This document shows positions 18,121-26,628 of a DNA stretch of 62,398 nt, in pieces. The translations under genes were made by a program, and so were the position numbers. How positions within the stretch are numbered: position 1 is the stretch's first letter; every line of letters begins with the position of its first letter. A model generated the notes under the pieces. The model was given only the letters and a program-made list of their open reading frames with translations. It ran no database searches and was not told where the DNA came from. Origin of the DNA: Aneurinibacillus thermoaerophilus (GTDB taxonomy: Bacteria; Bacillota; Bacilli; Aneurinibacillales; Aneurinibacillaceae); assembly GCF_900099925.1 (NCBI RefSeq), contig NZ_FNDE01000018.1, forward strand, positions 1-62,398, in the 5' to 3' direction.

Positions 18121-19229
18121 TCCTATCTCTCCTTTTGCATTTCTTAAGCTATATAAACATTGCGCTAACGTTTTAACACATAAAGTCTTCTTACACTTCT
18201 CAAGCGAGGCTTCTCGCCTAGAAATCAGCTTTTTGATTGAATGATGAACAGGCAAATGTCCCATTGCACGAGGTCATGCAATGCATGTCCATCAATATAC
18301 ATCCCTCTTGATATTTTGGCTTTCATCTTTCGTCTCCACAGTTTTTCCCTTGAACTACAAAAGGATGCCAATCTATCAAATCAGATGTATATACACACTC
18401 ACAAAAACCGATCACCTATTCGCGAGCCCTCTCTTCTACAAGAAGCGCTGAAACAAAACATGCAACATACCTGATCTGTTCAAATGTTAAAACGATAAAG
18501 TAAATGTATATAGTGCTTAGAAGACGCATGTACTTAATAAAGATATACGGGCAAAAACAGTAGGTAGTTTCACCCCCATATTTTTTGTCAAAACCCATGA
18601 ACACATGTTCATTTTAAACGATCATACTAAAAAATCAAGCGAAAATTTTGTAAATGACTATGACTTTCGCCCTCTTTTGAGAGATAAAAATCATTTTGCA
18701 TGAAAATTCTCTTGTGGAATTGCAGGGGTAACTCTTTCCCGATTCTTTAGATTACGGAAAACGCACTATATAACAAACGTAAGTTCCTTTATAATTGATA
18801 TATCCGATCGCTACAAGAAAACAGTTATCGCATAAAAACAAATTCTGTCGCTATGGGAATGATGTAACCATAACATGAGAGAGTCAATCCAAGCCTGATG
18901 GTGTAACTGCACGAAGAAGAGTGTTCAAGCATCTAATTTATGTATAACCTTGACCGAAAGGCAGTAACAGCACTACCTATGGCTTTCATGATGAAGATCA
19001 ATGGGAAACAGAACAACGGTTTTAAAAGATAAAGTCCCTGTCTAAGTGAATCGCTTCCTTTCACAGAAAATCTTGTCATTTTTGAAAAGACAATGTCACA
19101 AAACTGTGCCTTATACAATGATAAGGGAAGACTCCATATATTTCAATAACGAAGATGATTACCGGTCTTTCCTATCCTTCGTCCCACACGTTTCTCCTGG
19201 TAAGAAGCTAACAAAAAACCTCAAAAGCG
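18121..19229. other. 1.1-kb region without a convincing gene
   Basis: Only short, compositionally odd frames are present, none with a good ribosome site. It contains a perfect 14-bp palindrome TGAACACATGTTCA at 18598-18611, about 480 bases upstream of the RND pump start. I could not identify the pump promoter. It may hold decayed genes or unrecognised regulatory RNA. Confidence 0.5.
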
Positions 19230-19248
19230 TTACCTTTTGAGGTTTTTT
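19213..19248. terminator. Bidirectional terminator overlapping the end of the 94-aa gene
   Basis: AACCTCAAAAG (19217-19227) pairs with CTTTTGAGGTT (19234-19244) around CGTTAC, with A and T runs on both sides. The last codons and stop of the minus-strand gene lie inside it. Confidence 0.85.
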
Positions 19249-19514
19249 GCATATCCATGCAGCGTTTTGATTTTCGTAAAGACACTCTCTACATTCTGTA
19301 TAAAATTTTTCACGTCCCGCATGGATTGGGCAATTTGGTGTGCCATGAGCTTACGCTGGGCCGATTCTGACTGCTTGCTTTTTTCCCATTCTTGAACAAT
19401 AAGCTCATAATTGCGCTGCCGAGCCAGCGCTCTTACTTTCTGCCGCTGCGATTTGGCCCAGGCGACGAAATCCGGGTTCTGTCTTGCGAAGCGTTCCAAC
19501 TCTTTTTTCGTCAT
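19230..19514 (-). CDS. Small helical protein of unknown function
   Basis: A 94-aa soluble, strongly basic, all-helical protein starting MTKKELERFARQNPDFVAW. I do not recognise its family. It has no signal or membrane segment. The terminator that ends it includes its stop codon, which suggests a compact stand-alone gene. The AAGGGATG site before the ATG supports translation. Confidence 0.65.
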   Translation of the reverse strand: MTKKELERFARQNPDFVAWAKSQRQKVRALARQRNYELIVQEWEKSKQSESAQRKLMAHQIAQSMRDVKNFIQNVESVFTKIKTLHGYAKNLKR

Positions 19515-19591
19515 CCCTTCACCTTCATTTCTATACTTCTGCTATATCGTACGCAGCGGCCAAAAAGCAAGGAAGAGGGACAAACGCCCAT

Positions 19592-19765
19592 TCATCTCAA
19601 GGAAAGGCTACGTTCAGCTCTCTCAAGTTGCTTTTCAAGCTTGTCGATATCCCGTTCGATCTGCTGGATATCCTGCTCAAGCAACTCCTTCAACCGCCGT
19701 TTTTCTTTCAACAACTTTCGCATTTGTTCCAACCTTTCCCCCATATCAAATACACCAAGATACAT
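19592..19765 (-). CDS. Short coiled-coil protein of unknown function
   Basis: A 57-aa protein that is nearly all charged heptads (LEQMRKLLKEKRRLKELLEQ and following), so a single coiled coil is expected. ATG 19765 has GGAGGGG five bases upstream; an in-frame extension further upstream has no site. No family was recognised. It could be a sporulation or adaptor peptide, but nothing here shows that. Confidence 0.6.
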   Translation of the reverse strand: MYLGVFDMGERLEQMRKLLKEKRRLKELLEQDIQQIERDIDKLEKQLERAERSLSLR

Positions 19766-19940
19766 GGCTACCCCTCCACATTTAACATTCACATCTTTAT
19801 ATATATATGCATACCACCAGAAATATAGAAGGGAAAACGCCCAACTTCTGTTCTCGAAGCCAAACTTTTTCCCCTTTATCTGAAACATTCACTTTTGTTA
19901 TCCGTATTAATAAAATAAATACGCAAGGAGGCTAAAATGC

Positions 19941-20249
19941 ATGAATGTTAAACCAGCTTGTGTGATTATCCACGGAAGCACATTTTTCGCTCCGGTACTT
20001 ATTCCGTTATTGTTTTACTTTTTGTCCGATCATCCGTATATAAAAGAAAAAGCGATGGAAGCGCTTTTGTTCCACGTTTTGATGATCATTGCACTGTTCA
20101 TTTCTTCTCTGCTCGTCATTGTGCTGATCGGATTTGTATTGCTGCTGATTTTTTCACTTATTGGGATTTATTATCCGATCAAAGGCATCGTGTACGCACT
20201 GCAAGAGCGCCCTTTCCATTATCCGATCGTGCATGGCTGGGTAAAGTAA
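19941..20249 (+). CDS. DUF4870/Tic20-like small membrane protein
   Basis: A 102-aa protein with three hydrophobic segments (about residues 14-28, 43-62 and 63-85). The DUF4870 pattern is HG-x-x-FFAPVLIPLLFY, then HPYIKEKAMEALLFHV, ending in a short amphipathic tail. Function is unknown. ATG 19941 has AAGGAGG nine bases upstream; an ATG at 19937 is closer but meets a stop after four codons. Confidence 0.75.
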   Translation: MNVKPACVIIHGSTFFAPVLIPLLFYFLSDHPYIKEKAMEALLFHVLMIIALFISSLLVIVLIGFVLLLIFSLIGIYYPIKGIVYALQERPFHYPIVHGWVK

Positions 20250-20297
20250 AGTACTACATTTCAAATATCATTAGTGGAGCGACGCGAAAGCAAGCTA

Positions 20298-20340
20298 AAA
20301 AATAAACGCCCAGGAAATGCGCTCTTGGGCGTTTATTTTT
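20298..20340. terminator. Terminator after the DUF4870 gene
   Basis: AAATAAACGCCCA pairs with TGGGCGTTTATTT around a 13-base loop and is followed by T. It lies between converging genes and can serve metI as well. Confidence 0.8.
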
Positions 20341-20429
20341 TGGCTCTGTTCAATTCAGAAAGATGAAAGTCGCGAATCCGTTCGGCCGCTTTACTCGGCT
20401 GTATTTCTTACTACCATACAAATCATCTC

Positions 20430-21092
20430 TTACTCCTTGCGCATTGTCCGCGCGATCCGGTTCCCCAGCGTTTGCAGCAATTGTACAAGCACAATTAGAA
20501 TAATAACCGTAATGATCATGACAAGCGTTTCCCAGCGCTGAAAGCCGTAACGATACGCCAGATTCCCCAAGCCGCCAGCACCGATGATTCCCGCCATCGC
20601 TGTTGCATCGATCAACCCGATGATCGCAATGGTTAGCGAAAGCACAATCGCCGGACGTGCTTCCTTCAACATCACATTGAAAATAATCTGACGTCGAGTC
20701 GCGCCCATCGCCTGAAACGCCTCAATCAATCCTGCATCCACTTCCAACAGTGCCGATTCCATCAAACGCGCAATATACGGCGACACGTACACGACAAGCG
20801 GTACAATCGCGCCTTCTACACCGATAAATGTGCCAACGATCAGCTTGGTCAGCGGAATGAGCGCGAACAGCAGAATGATGAACGGCACCGAACGAATAAT
20901 ATTGATTATCGTATTAATTATTTGAAAAATGATCGGTTGTTCAAAAATATGACCTGGGCGAGTAATGACAAGCAGCACGCCCAGCGGAATCCCGATAAGC
21001 GTACCGATGAAAATTGATAGCCCGACCATGTACAGCGTTTCCTGTAGCGCGGGTAAATATAAATCCCAATGCGGATCCGCTCCACTAAACAT
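20430..21092 (-). CDS. metI: D-methionine/methionine ABC transporter permease
   Basis: A 220-aa permease with five hydrophobic segments. The EAA-type loop that contacts the ATPase is seen in EAFQAMGATRRQIIFNVMLKEA, and the IGAGGLGNLAYRYGFQRW C-terminal region is typical of MetI (B. subtilis MetP). Its ATG overlaps the metN stop by 8 bases (ATGTTTAG), so expression is coupled. A methionine-binding lipoprotein (metQ) does not follow; the next gene is on the other strand. Confidence 0.92.
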   Translation of the reverse strand: MFSGADPHWDLYLPALQETLYMVGLSIFIGTLIGIPLGVLLVITRPGHIFEQPIIFQIINTIINIIRSVPFIILLFALIPLTKLIVGTFIGVEGAIVPLVVYVSPYIARLMESALLEVDAGLIEAFQAMGATRRQIIFNVMLKEARPAIVLSLTIAIIGLIDATAMAGIIGAGGLGNLAYRYGFQRWETLVMIITVIILIVLVQLLQTLGNRIARTMRKE

Positions 21093-22107
21093 GATGAATC
21101 ACCTCCGCATGTATTCCTTGTTCTTTCACGTATTGCAACGCTTCATCCAAAACGCTCGCTTCCCCGGTCAGCGAAATGACCAGGTAGCCGAACGTCGTAT
21201 CTTTAATTTGTGTAATATGTCCGAACATGATATTCGGCTTCAGGTGAAACTTCTCTGTCAATTCCGCAAGCACCGGCTGTTCCGTGCTTTCCCCGATAAA
21301 TGTTAGGCGCACGATGCGACTTCCTGGTGCATGCTGCACGCGCTCAAGAAAGCCTGGTGGCAGTTCGTCGTCAAAAATATTGCGAATAAAATTTTTCGTG
21401 GTCGCAGTTTGCGGGCGTGAGAAAATGTCAAGCACCGAACCCATCTCCACGATCTTCCCTTCCTCCATCACGGCCACACGATCGCAAATTTTCTTGACGA
21501 CATGCATTTCATGGGTAATAAGCATAATTGTCAGATTATACTTCTTGTTAATATCCAGCAACAAGTCAAGAATCGATTCTGTCGTCTGCGGATCAAGCGC
21601 GGATGTCGCCTCATCGCACAGCAAAATCTCCGGATCATTCGCCAGCGCCCGGGCAATCGCTACACGCTGCTTCTGACCGCCAGACAATTGTGACGGATAT
21701 GCGTGTGCCCGTTTGGATAGTCCGACGACTTCCAGCAATTCCGTTACTTTCTTTTGAATCACGTCCTTTGGCGCCTTGCTAAGTTTAAGCGGTGCGGCCA
21801 CGTTGTCAAATACCGTACTGGACGATAACAAATTAAAGTGCTGAAAAATCATCCCGATCTTGCGGCGCGCTTTGCGCAGCTCATTTGAAGAAAGCTTGGT
21901 CAAATCCGTGCCATTGACGATAATTTCTCCCGATGTAGGACGTTCCAGCAAATTGATGCAGCGGATTAATGAACTTTTTCCGGCGCCGCTGAATCCGATA
22001 ACGCCGAAAATCTCGCCTTTTTTGATTTCAAAGTTCGCGTTTTTAATCGCATGGACGGCTTTGTCGCCACTTCCATATATCTTTTCAAGATTGCGGACTG
22101 AAATCAA
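21085..22107 (-). CDS. metN: Methionine ABC transporter ATP-binding protein
   Basis: A 340-aa ATPase with Walker A GFSGAGKSS (residues 38-46), Q-loop FQHFNLL, signature LSGGQKQR, Walker B ILLCDEATSALD and a C-terminal NIL/ACT-like regulatory domain (about residues 260-340) that senses methionine in MetN. The start is TTG at 22107 after AAAGGAGGG; a longer in-frame version has no site. The leader upstream carries a promoter and an intrinsic terminator (22253-22276), suggesting attenuation. Confidence 0.92.
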   Translation of the reverse strand: MISVRNLEKIYGSGDKAVHAIKNANFEIKKGEIFGVIGFSGAGKSSLIRCINLLERPTSGEIIVNGTDLTKLSSNELRKARRKIGMIFQHFNLLSSSTVFDNVAAPLKLSKAPKDVIQKKVTELLEVVGLSKRAHAYPSQLSGGQKQRVAIARALANDPEILLCDEATSALDPQTTESILDLLLDINKKYNLTIMLITHEMHVVKKICDRVAVMEEGKIVEMGSVLDIFSRPQTATTKNFIRNIFDDELPPGFLERVQHAPGSRIVRLTFIGESTEQPVLAELTEKFHLKPNIMFGHITQIKDTTFGYLVISLTGEASVLDEALQYVKEQGIHAEVIHHV

Positions 22108-22252
22108 CGTATTCCCTCCTTTAATTAAGAAAAACTCGCACGCTTGCACCCACACGCCCTTTTTCCACATTGAAATCAAACAGCCGCATTACGGGCGAAT
22201 CGGCAAGCTTGTTCCTTTAGATCTCATACAAAAAATCTCTTTTACAAAAAAA

Positions 22253-22276
22253 CCTCTTTTTCCGAGACAAAAGAGG
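22253..22276 (-). terminator. Terminator inside the metNI leader
   Basis: CCTCTTTT pairs with AAAAGAGG around eight bases and is followed on the minus strand by seven T. It lies about 145 bases before metN and downstream of the metN promoter, which is the layout of a transcription attenuator. Confidence 0.75.
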
Positions 22277-22369
22277 GAGCATCTTCTCTCTTCTCTGCCG
22301 TAAAACCATATGCTGGCAAAACGCACACTTTCTATGCGCACGCCATCTGCTCGTTTAAGCACAATAAAT

Positions 22370-22398
22370 AATTTAATCATTTTCATAAGTTTAGTCAA
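22370..22398 (-). promoter_or_regulatory. Promoter of metNI
   Basis: On the minus strand TTGACT (22398-22393) and TAAATT (22375-22370) have a 17-base spacer. It begins just after the hfq terminator, so metNI is a separate transcript with a leader of about 250 bases. Confidence 0.65.
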
Positions 22399-22408
22399 AT
22401 AAAAAATG

Positions 22409-22431
22409 CCGGGCAGCATGTCGCTGCCCGG
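22409..22431 (-). terminator. Terminator of hfq
   Basis: A perfect stem CCGGGCAGC/GCTGCCCGG around five bases, followed on the minus strand by CATTTTTTA. Confidence 0.9.
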
Positions 22432-22451
22432 TAGTGCGCCGTAAACGAATA

Positions 22452-22682
22452 TTACTCGTTATCAGACATCAAAGAAACCGGCCGTTGTGGTAAGAAGGTA
22501 GAAATGGCATGCTTGTATACCAATTGCTGTTTTCCTTCCGTATCAATAACGACAGTAAAATTATCAAACGCTCTAACAAGTCCGCGAAGCTGGAAACCAT
22601 TCACCAAATAAATGGTGACAGGCACGTTCTCCTTCCGCAGATGATTCAAAAACGTATCCTGAATGTTGATGGTATTTGCCAT
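22452..22682 (-). CDS. hfq: RNA-binding protein Hfq
   Basis: A 76-aa Sm-like RNA chaperone that forms hexamers. Sm1 is visible as [20 protein letters not shown] and Sm2 as the YKHAISTF motif near residue 62. The N-terminal [17 protein letters not shown] is typical of Firmicute Hfq, and the tail is short. ATG 22682 follows GAGGAGG. It stands downstream of miaA on the same strand, the conserved miaA-hfq order. Confidence 0.96.
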   Translation of the reverse strand: MANTINIQDTFLNHLRKENVPVTIYLVNGFQLRGLVRAFDNFTVVIDTEGKQQLVYKHAISTFLPQRPVSLMSDNE

Positions 22683-22894
22683 GATAATACCTCCTCGTAT
22701 AGTATGTTTAAGCCCCTCGAAATTGCGAATTTCCAGTTCGATTTGAGAGACTGTTAACCAAAAAACAAAAAGCCAATTCCCCCCTTGTAACTCTGAAAAA
22801 GGGAGGCCACCATTCTCACCCAAATCGTAAGATTGGATTTTTCATGATGTTTCTGAACAATGATTTTTATAATTTTTTTATTATATTTCGTCGC

Positions 22895-23842
22895 TTAACC
22901 GAACTTTCCTGCCACAGTCTCATAAATTGACTCATATATAGACGCGAGGGGCTGTCCATTTATAGGGGTGACATCGAACCAAATGATATCCTTCATAGCA
23001 CGAAACCATGTAAGCTGACGCTTCGCAAAATTTCGTGTCCGCTTCTTTATCAGTTCAATCGCTTCCTCTCTCGCCATCTGCCCTTCCAAATAGGCGATGA
23101 TTTCCTTATAGCCGAGAGCCTGCATAGAACGCAGTGAAGCATTATACCCTTTTGCCAGCAATCCTTCCACTTCTTCCACTAGCCCTTCCGCAACCATTGC
23201 ATCCACGCGGCGGTTGATGCGTTCATACAGCTGTGTCCTGTCCATCGTCAGCCCAATAAGCAGCAAATTGTACGGCGACTCTTCGCTTCGCGTCTGATAT
23301 TCGGACATAGGCATTCCAGTCACATGGTGCACTTCGAGCGCACGAATCACACGTTTAACATCATTTGGGTGCAACCGGTTCGCTGTTTCTTGATCCACCG
23401 CTGCAAGCTTGGCATGTAGCGCCTCTTTGCCATATTTCGCGACGAATTCCTTCATTTCTTCCCGATATGCTTCGTCTTCTCCAGCCGCAGAAAACTTATA
23501 ATCATAAATAACGGATTGAACGTACAAACCCGTTCCACCGACCAGCATGGGAAGCTTCCTGCGCGCATTGATATCTTTGATAAGGGCCACGCATGCGCGT
23601 TGAAAATCAGCGACGGTAAACTCCTCATCCGGGTCGCAAATGTCGATCAGATAATGCGGTATAGCTTCTCGCTCCGCTTCTGTCGCCTTGGCCGTTCCAA
23701 TGTCCATCCCGCGATAAAACTGCATCGAATCACCGGAAATAATCTCGCCATCAAACCGCTTGGCCAGTTCCAGACTAAGCGCTGTTTTCCCTACCGAAGT
23801 CGGTCCAACTATCGTAAGCAGACGCTGTGTACTTCCACTCAT
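22895..23842 (-). CDS. miaA: tRNA dimethylallyltransferase MiaA
   Basis: A 315-aa enzyme that adds dimethylallyl to N6 of A37 in tRNAs reading UNN codons. The P-loop GPTSVGKTALSLEL is at residues 13-26, followed by SGDSMQFYRGMDIGTAK, VGGTGLYVQSV and RNFAKRQLTWFR near the C-terminus. Its ATG overlaps the stop of the upstream methyltransferase gene by 4 bases (ATGA), so the two are coupled. hfq follows 212 bases downstream. Confidence 0.96.
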   Translation of the reverse strand: MSGSTQRLLTIVGPTSVGKTALSLELAKRFDGEIISGDSMQFYRGMDIGTAKATEAEREAIPHYLIDICDPDEEFTVADFQRACVALIKDINARRKLPMLVGGTGLYVQSVIYDYKFSAAGEDEAYREEMKEFVAKYGKEALHAKLAAVDQETANRLHPNDVKRVIRALEVHHVTGMPMSEYQTRSEESPYNLLLIGLTMDRTQLYERINRRVDAMVAEGLVEEVEGLLAKGYNASLRSMQALGYKEIIAYLEGQMAREEAIELIKKRTRNFAKRQLTWFRAMKDIIWFDVTPINGQPLASIYESIYETVAGKFG

Positions 23843-24624
23843 TGCGCTTCGCCTCCGACTTCGATAATTCCGTATGTAAAGGCGCGTTCTGCTTTCGGCA
23901 GGCGCACAAAACCAAGCCGATTAAAATCAACACTGTCCCGGTGGTTTTTCATCACGACGCGTCGACGGGCCACACGCTTTGCTTCTTCTACCGCCTCTGC
24001 CGTCAGCGGTTCATAGTTAGCGAACGGGCGCAACGGCGCTATGCTATCAGAGGCCGCGATCGCTTGAAAAAACATCGGGTCGAAATAAACAATATCAAAA
24101 CTATTATTCTCACATTGCCGTAAAAAAGTCAAATGATGAATCGACACAACTTCAATGCGCCGCATCGCCTGCACCGCTTCGACCAGCGGACTTTCATAGC
24201 GTTTTAGTCCGTCGGCGACCACAGCGGCCAGAATTTGCTCCGATTCCAGACCTACCACGCGTCCCGTATCACCAGTGACAAAAGACGCAACGATCGAATC
24301 AGAGCCAAGGCCAAGCGTACAATCCAAAAACGTGTCGCCAGTTCGCAGCCCGCATGCCCGAACCATTACATCAGTATCGCCGCCAAGTATCCTTTTTATA
24401 CGAAGCAAAGCCATGCTAGGATGAAAAAAAAAGGGAGCATCCGCTTTTGCGCTATAGGCGCGAAGCCCGCTGTCAGTTACGACAAGCACTTCATCATCCA
24501 GTTCATGCAGCCGATTCACGGACAAGTTTCTTCGTTCAATAAAGCGGACGCCGAACGCTTCAGCAAGCGATCGCGCCTGTGTTCGCACATCAGATCCTGC
24601 TTTATGCCGTGTGGTCACTATCAT
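23839..24624 (-). CDS. Class I SAM-dependent methyltransferase, RsmJ-like
   Basis: A 261-aa putative methyltransferase. The SAM motif is DCTLGLGSDSIVASFV (about residue 100), motif II is VVGLESEQ, and the catalytic-type loop is DIVYFDPMFF, resembling the DPPY/DPMF of N-methyltransferases such as RsmJ (16S rRNA). The substrate is not proven. ATG 24624 is preferred with GGGAACGAG upstream; an in-frame TTG at 24666 lacks a clear site. The gene is coupled to miaA, which hints at RNA modification. Confidence 0.75.
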   Translation of the reverse strand: MIVTTRHKAGSDVRTQARSLAEAFGVRFIERRNLSVNRLHELDDEVLVVTDSGLRAYSAKADAPFFFHPSMALLRIKRILGGDTDVMVRACGLRTGDTFLDCTLGLGSDSIVASFVTGDTGRVVGLESEQILAAVVADGLKRYESPLVEAVQAMRRIEVVSIHHLTFLRQCENNSFDIVYFDPMFFQAIAASDSIAPLRPFANYEPLTAEAVEEAKRVARRRVVMKNHRDSVDFNRLGFVRLPKAERAFTYGIIEVGGEAQ

Positions 24625-24702
24625 ACTCTCACTCGTTCCCTTTTCTATGTATTCGTCACGCAACAATCATCATACCGCATTTTACACAGAAGGAAAACCC
24701 TA

Positions 24703-25815
24703 TCATTTACCACTCGGCGGGGCTTGTAATACAGCTTTACCGCCACGATACCCCCGGCTGTTCAAAAAGAAAAAACGGGTCGGAAGCGAAGACGAGCGAA
24801 GAATCCAACGGGCCACACGGCGCACCATCGGCTGACGCTGAACTTTACCGTCCGATAAATACAGCCCCAAAAGCCCATCGACAATCATATTGTGAAACTT
24901 CCGGTCTGGAAGCGCCTGAATGTTCTTCTTCGCTTCTCCGACGATATAGTGAATCCGTTCATAAATTTCTCGCTCGTTTTGATAGTATGCAATAAAATTC
25001 AAGTCGCCACCGATTTCATCTTCTTCTAAATCAATTAAATAATCTAGCAAAATGTGCAACGAACATACCCAAGGGAAATACGCTTTTTTAATGAATGCGA
25101 TACGGCTGGCTGATACTTCAGGATAGGACGCAATTTGAAAAAGATGAAATACCCCAAGAGTTGAACCGGTTGCGGCCGCGAATTCGTTCCATTTAAGGTC
25201 CGGCGCTTTCCCTCGATGCTCCTGCCACCAGTTCAGCAAGCGCCCTTCCCGCTCTTCCTGTACCACATGCTTGTGAACTTGCAAGTTGCAATACAACGAA
25301 GCCAATTCATATACATCATCCCGTACGAGAGCATAATTAGGCAGATGTTCAATTTCCGCATGGCAGGCCGCGACAAGCGCACGCAAATATCCCCCGTCAT
25401 CTTTTTCCCTATTAAATTCATAATAATCAACCGACGAAAAGCGACCCGATACCGCGTCCAACATCGCTTGATGCAGACGGGCAAAGTTATTCGCACCGAG
25501 CGATGTGGAACGGTCGCATAAGTTATCCAAATAATCGCTAATCGTCTGATATGCGACGATTAAACGGATAAGCGGTTCTTTCCATGCCAGATGCGCGGCA
25601 GCATACACGGAACCACCCTCGCAGTGAAACCGTTTATTTTCGATGCTATCGAGTGCCTGCTTGCGCAGCTCCGGGTCCGGAATCTGCCCCGCCCGCTCGC
25701 GCCAGCGCTCCACTTCCGCCCGTACGGCGGGAAAGATATGCCGGTACAAACGATACATTAAACGCAAAGGTCCTCTAGGATACAACCCGTTCAACACCAC
25801 CTTTACCAAAATCAT
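24703..25815 (-). CDS. ytpB: Tetraprenyl-beta-curcumene synthase-like terpene cyclase (DUF2600, YtpB type)
   Basis: A 370-aa all-helical protein. B. subtilis YtpB is a class IB terpene synthase that cyclises a C35 prenyl diphosphate. Aspartate-rich segments characteristic of the family are visible: SDYLDNLCDR (about residue 95) and LLDYLIDLEEDE (about residue 255), the likely Mg-diphosphate ligands. Length is typical (about 360 aa). ATG 25815 is weakly supported by a ribosome site (GGAATAG). No prenyl-diphosphate synthase is nearby. Confidence 0.85.
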   Translation of the reverse strand: MILVKVVLNGLYPRGPLRLMYRLYRHIFPAVRAEVERWRERAGQIPDPELRKQALDSIENKRFHCEGGSVYAAAHLAWKEPLIRLIVAYQTISDYLDNLCDRSTSLGANNFARLHQAMLDAVSGRFSSVDYYEFNREKDDGGYLRALVAACHAEIEHLPNYALVRDDVYELASLYCNLQVHKHVVQEEREGRLLNWWQEHRGKAPDLKWNEFAAATGSTLGVFHLFQIASYPEVSASRIAFIKKAYFPWVCSLHILLDYLIDLEEDEIGGDLNFIAYYQNEREIYERIHYIVGEAKKNIQALPDRKFHNMIVDGLLGLYLSDGKVQRQPMVRRVARWILRSSSLPTRFFFLNSRGYRGGKAVLQAPPSGK

Positions 25816-25951
25816 TCTATTCCTTTCATTGTAACCTTATCCGCTCCATTTTTTACATTTTCCGTGGGATTTCTTTGAAGAGAAAGTGTTAAATCTGTGA
25901 CAATCATGAAAACAAAAAAAGGAGCTAGAGAGCGGGGGTATGAAGAAAAAG

Positions 25952-25980
25952 AGAACCGCATAGATATGCTACACGGTTCT
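25952..25980. terminator. Terminator between the coat operon and ytpB
   Basis: AGAACCG (25952-25958) pairs with CGGTTCT (25974-25980), with an inner GCATA/TATGC stem, followed by TTTTTC. A and T runs flank it on both sides. The rest of this 218-base gap shows nothing firm. Confidence 0.7.
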
Positions 25981-26033
25981 TTTTCTGTTCTATTATACCC
26001 TATTTTTATCTTCTGCGCATGTTGGTTCTGGAT

Positions 26034-26327
26034 TTATACTTGACTGCCAGGATTCAAATTATTTTGCAGAAGTCCTTGCATTTCGGCAATCTGTTCAGGC
26101 GTTGCCTGCGGCACTACATAATAGCCGCTCTGCCGCATATTGTCGAAAATTTGCTTTTGGTTGTCAAGGACGGTGTCCATGCAGCGCTGATAAATCTTTC
26201 GCAATTCGCTGTGGCTTGTCTCCAAGAGCACGCTGGCAATACTGCGCGCCCGACCTTTTTCCAATTCAAGGCAAAGCTGCATAATCTCCCGATCTGTCAA
26301 ACCGCGCCCTTCCATATTGTTTGGCAT
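26034..26327 (-). CDS. Spore coat protein, CotF family
   Basis: A 97-aa protein with the Coat F pattern: GLTDREIMQLCLELEKGRAR, then a four-helix-like segment and GYYVVPQATPEQIAEMQGLL. CotF-type proteins localise to the spore coat. ATG 26327 follows AAGGAGGAG. It is the second gene of a two-gene unit with the 67-aa relative upstream; spacing is 24 bases. Confidence 0.82.
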   Translation of the reverse strand: MPNNMEGRGLTDREIMQLCLELEKGRARSIASVLLETSHSELRKIYQRCMDTVLDNQKQIFDNMRQSGYYVVPQATPEQIAEMQGLLQNNLNPGSQV

Positions 26328-26351
26328 AATGCTCCTCCTTTGCGTCTATCC

Positions 26352-26555
26352 TTATTGTACATGATCAGTACGGTTAAAGTATTGGGACAGCTCAGCTACG
26401 CGCAGTTGGTGTTGTTCCGCCATTCGCTCGAGCATGGAACGCATTCCCGCGTCTTGACACTGCGAAGCACACCAGTTCATCGTTTTGGCCGTAATAGACT
26501 CCGCCCGCAGTTCGTCTTCAATCATCATTAACTCCCGTAAGGTTATCTCGTTCAC
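26352..26555 (-). CDS. Small CotF-like spore protein
   Basis: A 67-aa helical protein resembling the N-terminal half of Coat F proteins (ELMMIEDELRAESITAKTMN, then CQDAGMRSMLERMAEQHQ). Such short partners often precede a full cotF-like gene in Bacillales. The GGGAGGTGAC site lies well placed before ATG 26555. Forespore or mother-cell expression is expected, but no sigma-specific promoter was recognised. Confidence 0.75.
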   Translation of the reverse strand: MNEITLRELMMIEDELRAESITAKTMNWCASQCQDAGMRSMLERMAEQHQLRVAELSQYFNRTDHVQ

Positions 26556-26628
26556 TTCTTGTCACCTCCCGTTTTCTTTTCACTTTCTGTATTGTTTTCC
26601 TTTTCTGGTGTTTTATGCGTAATCTAGA

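Noticed and set aside
19046..19240. 64-aa plus-strand frame before the 94-aa gene
   Set aside because: Weak start, and its end overlaps the bidirectional terminator.
22108..22398. SAM-I riboswitch or T-box upstream of metN
   Set aside because: The conserved blocks of either class are not visible; only a promoter, hairpins and terminator can be supported.
22189..22419. 76-aa frame in the metNI leader
   Set aside because: No ribosome site, and it spans the promoter and the attenuator hairpin.
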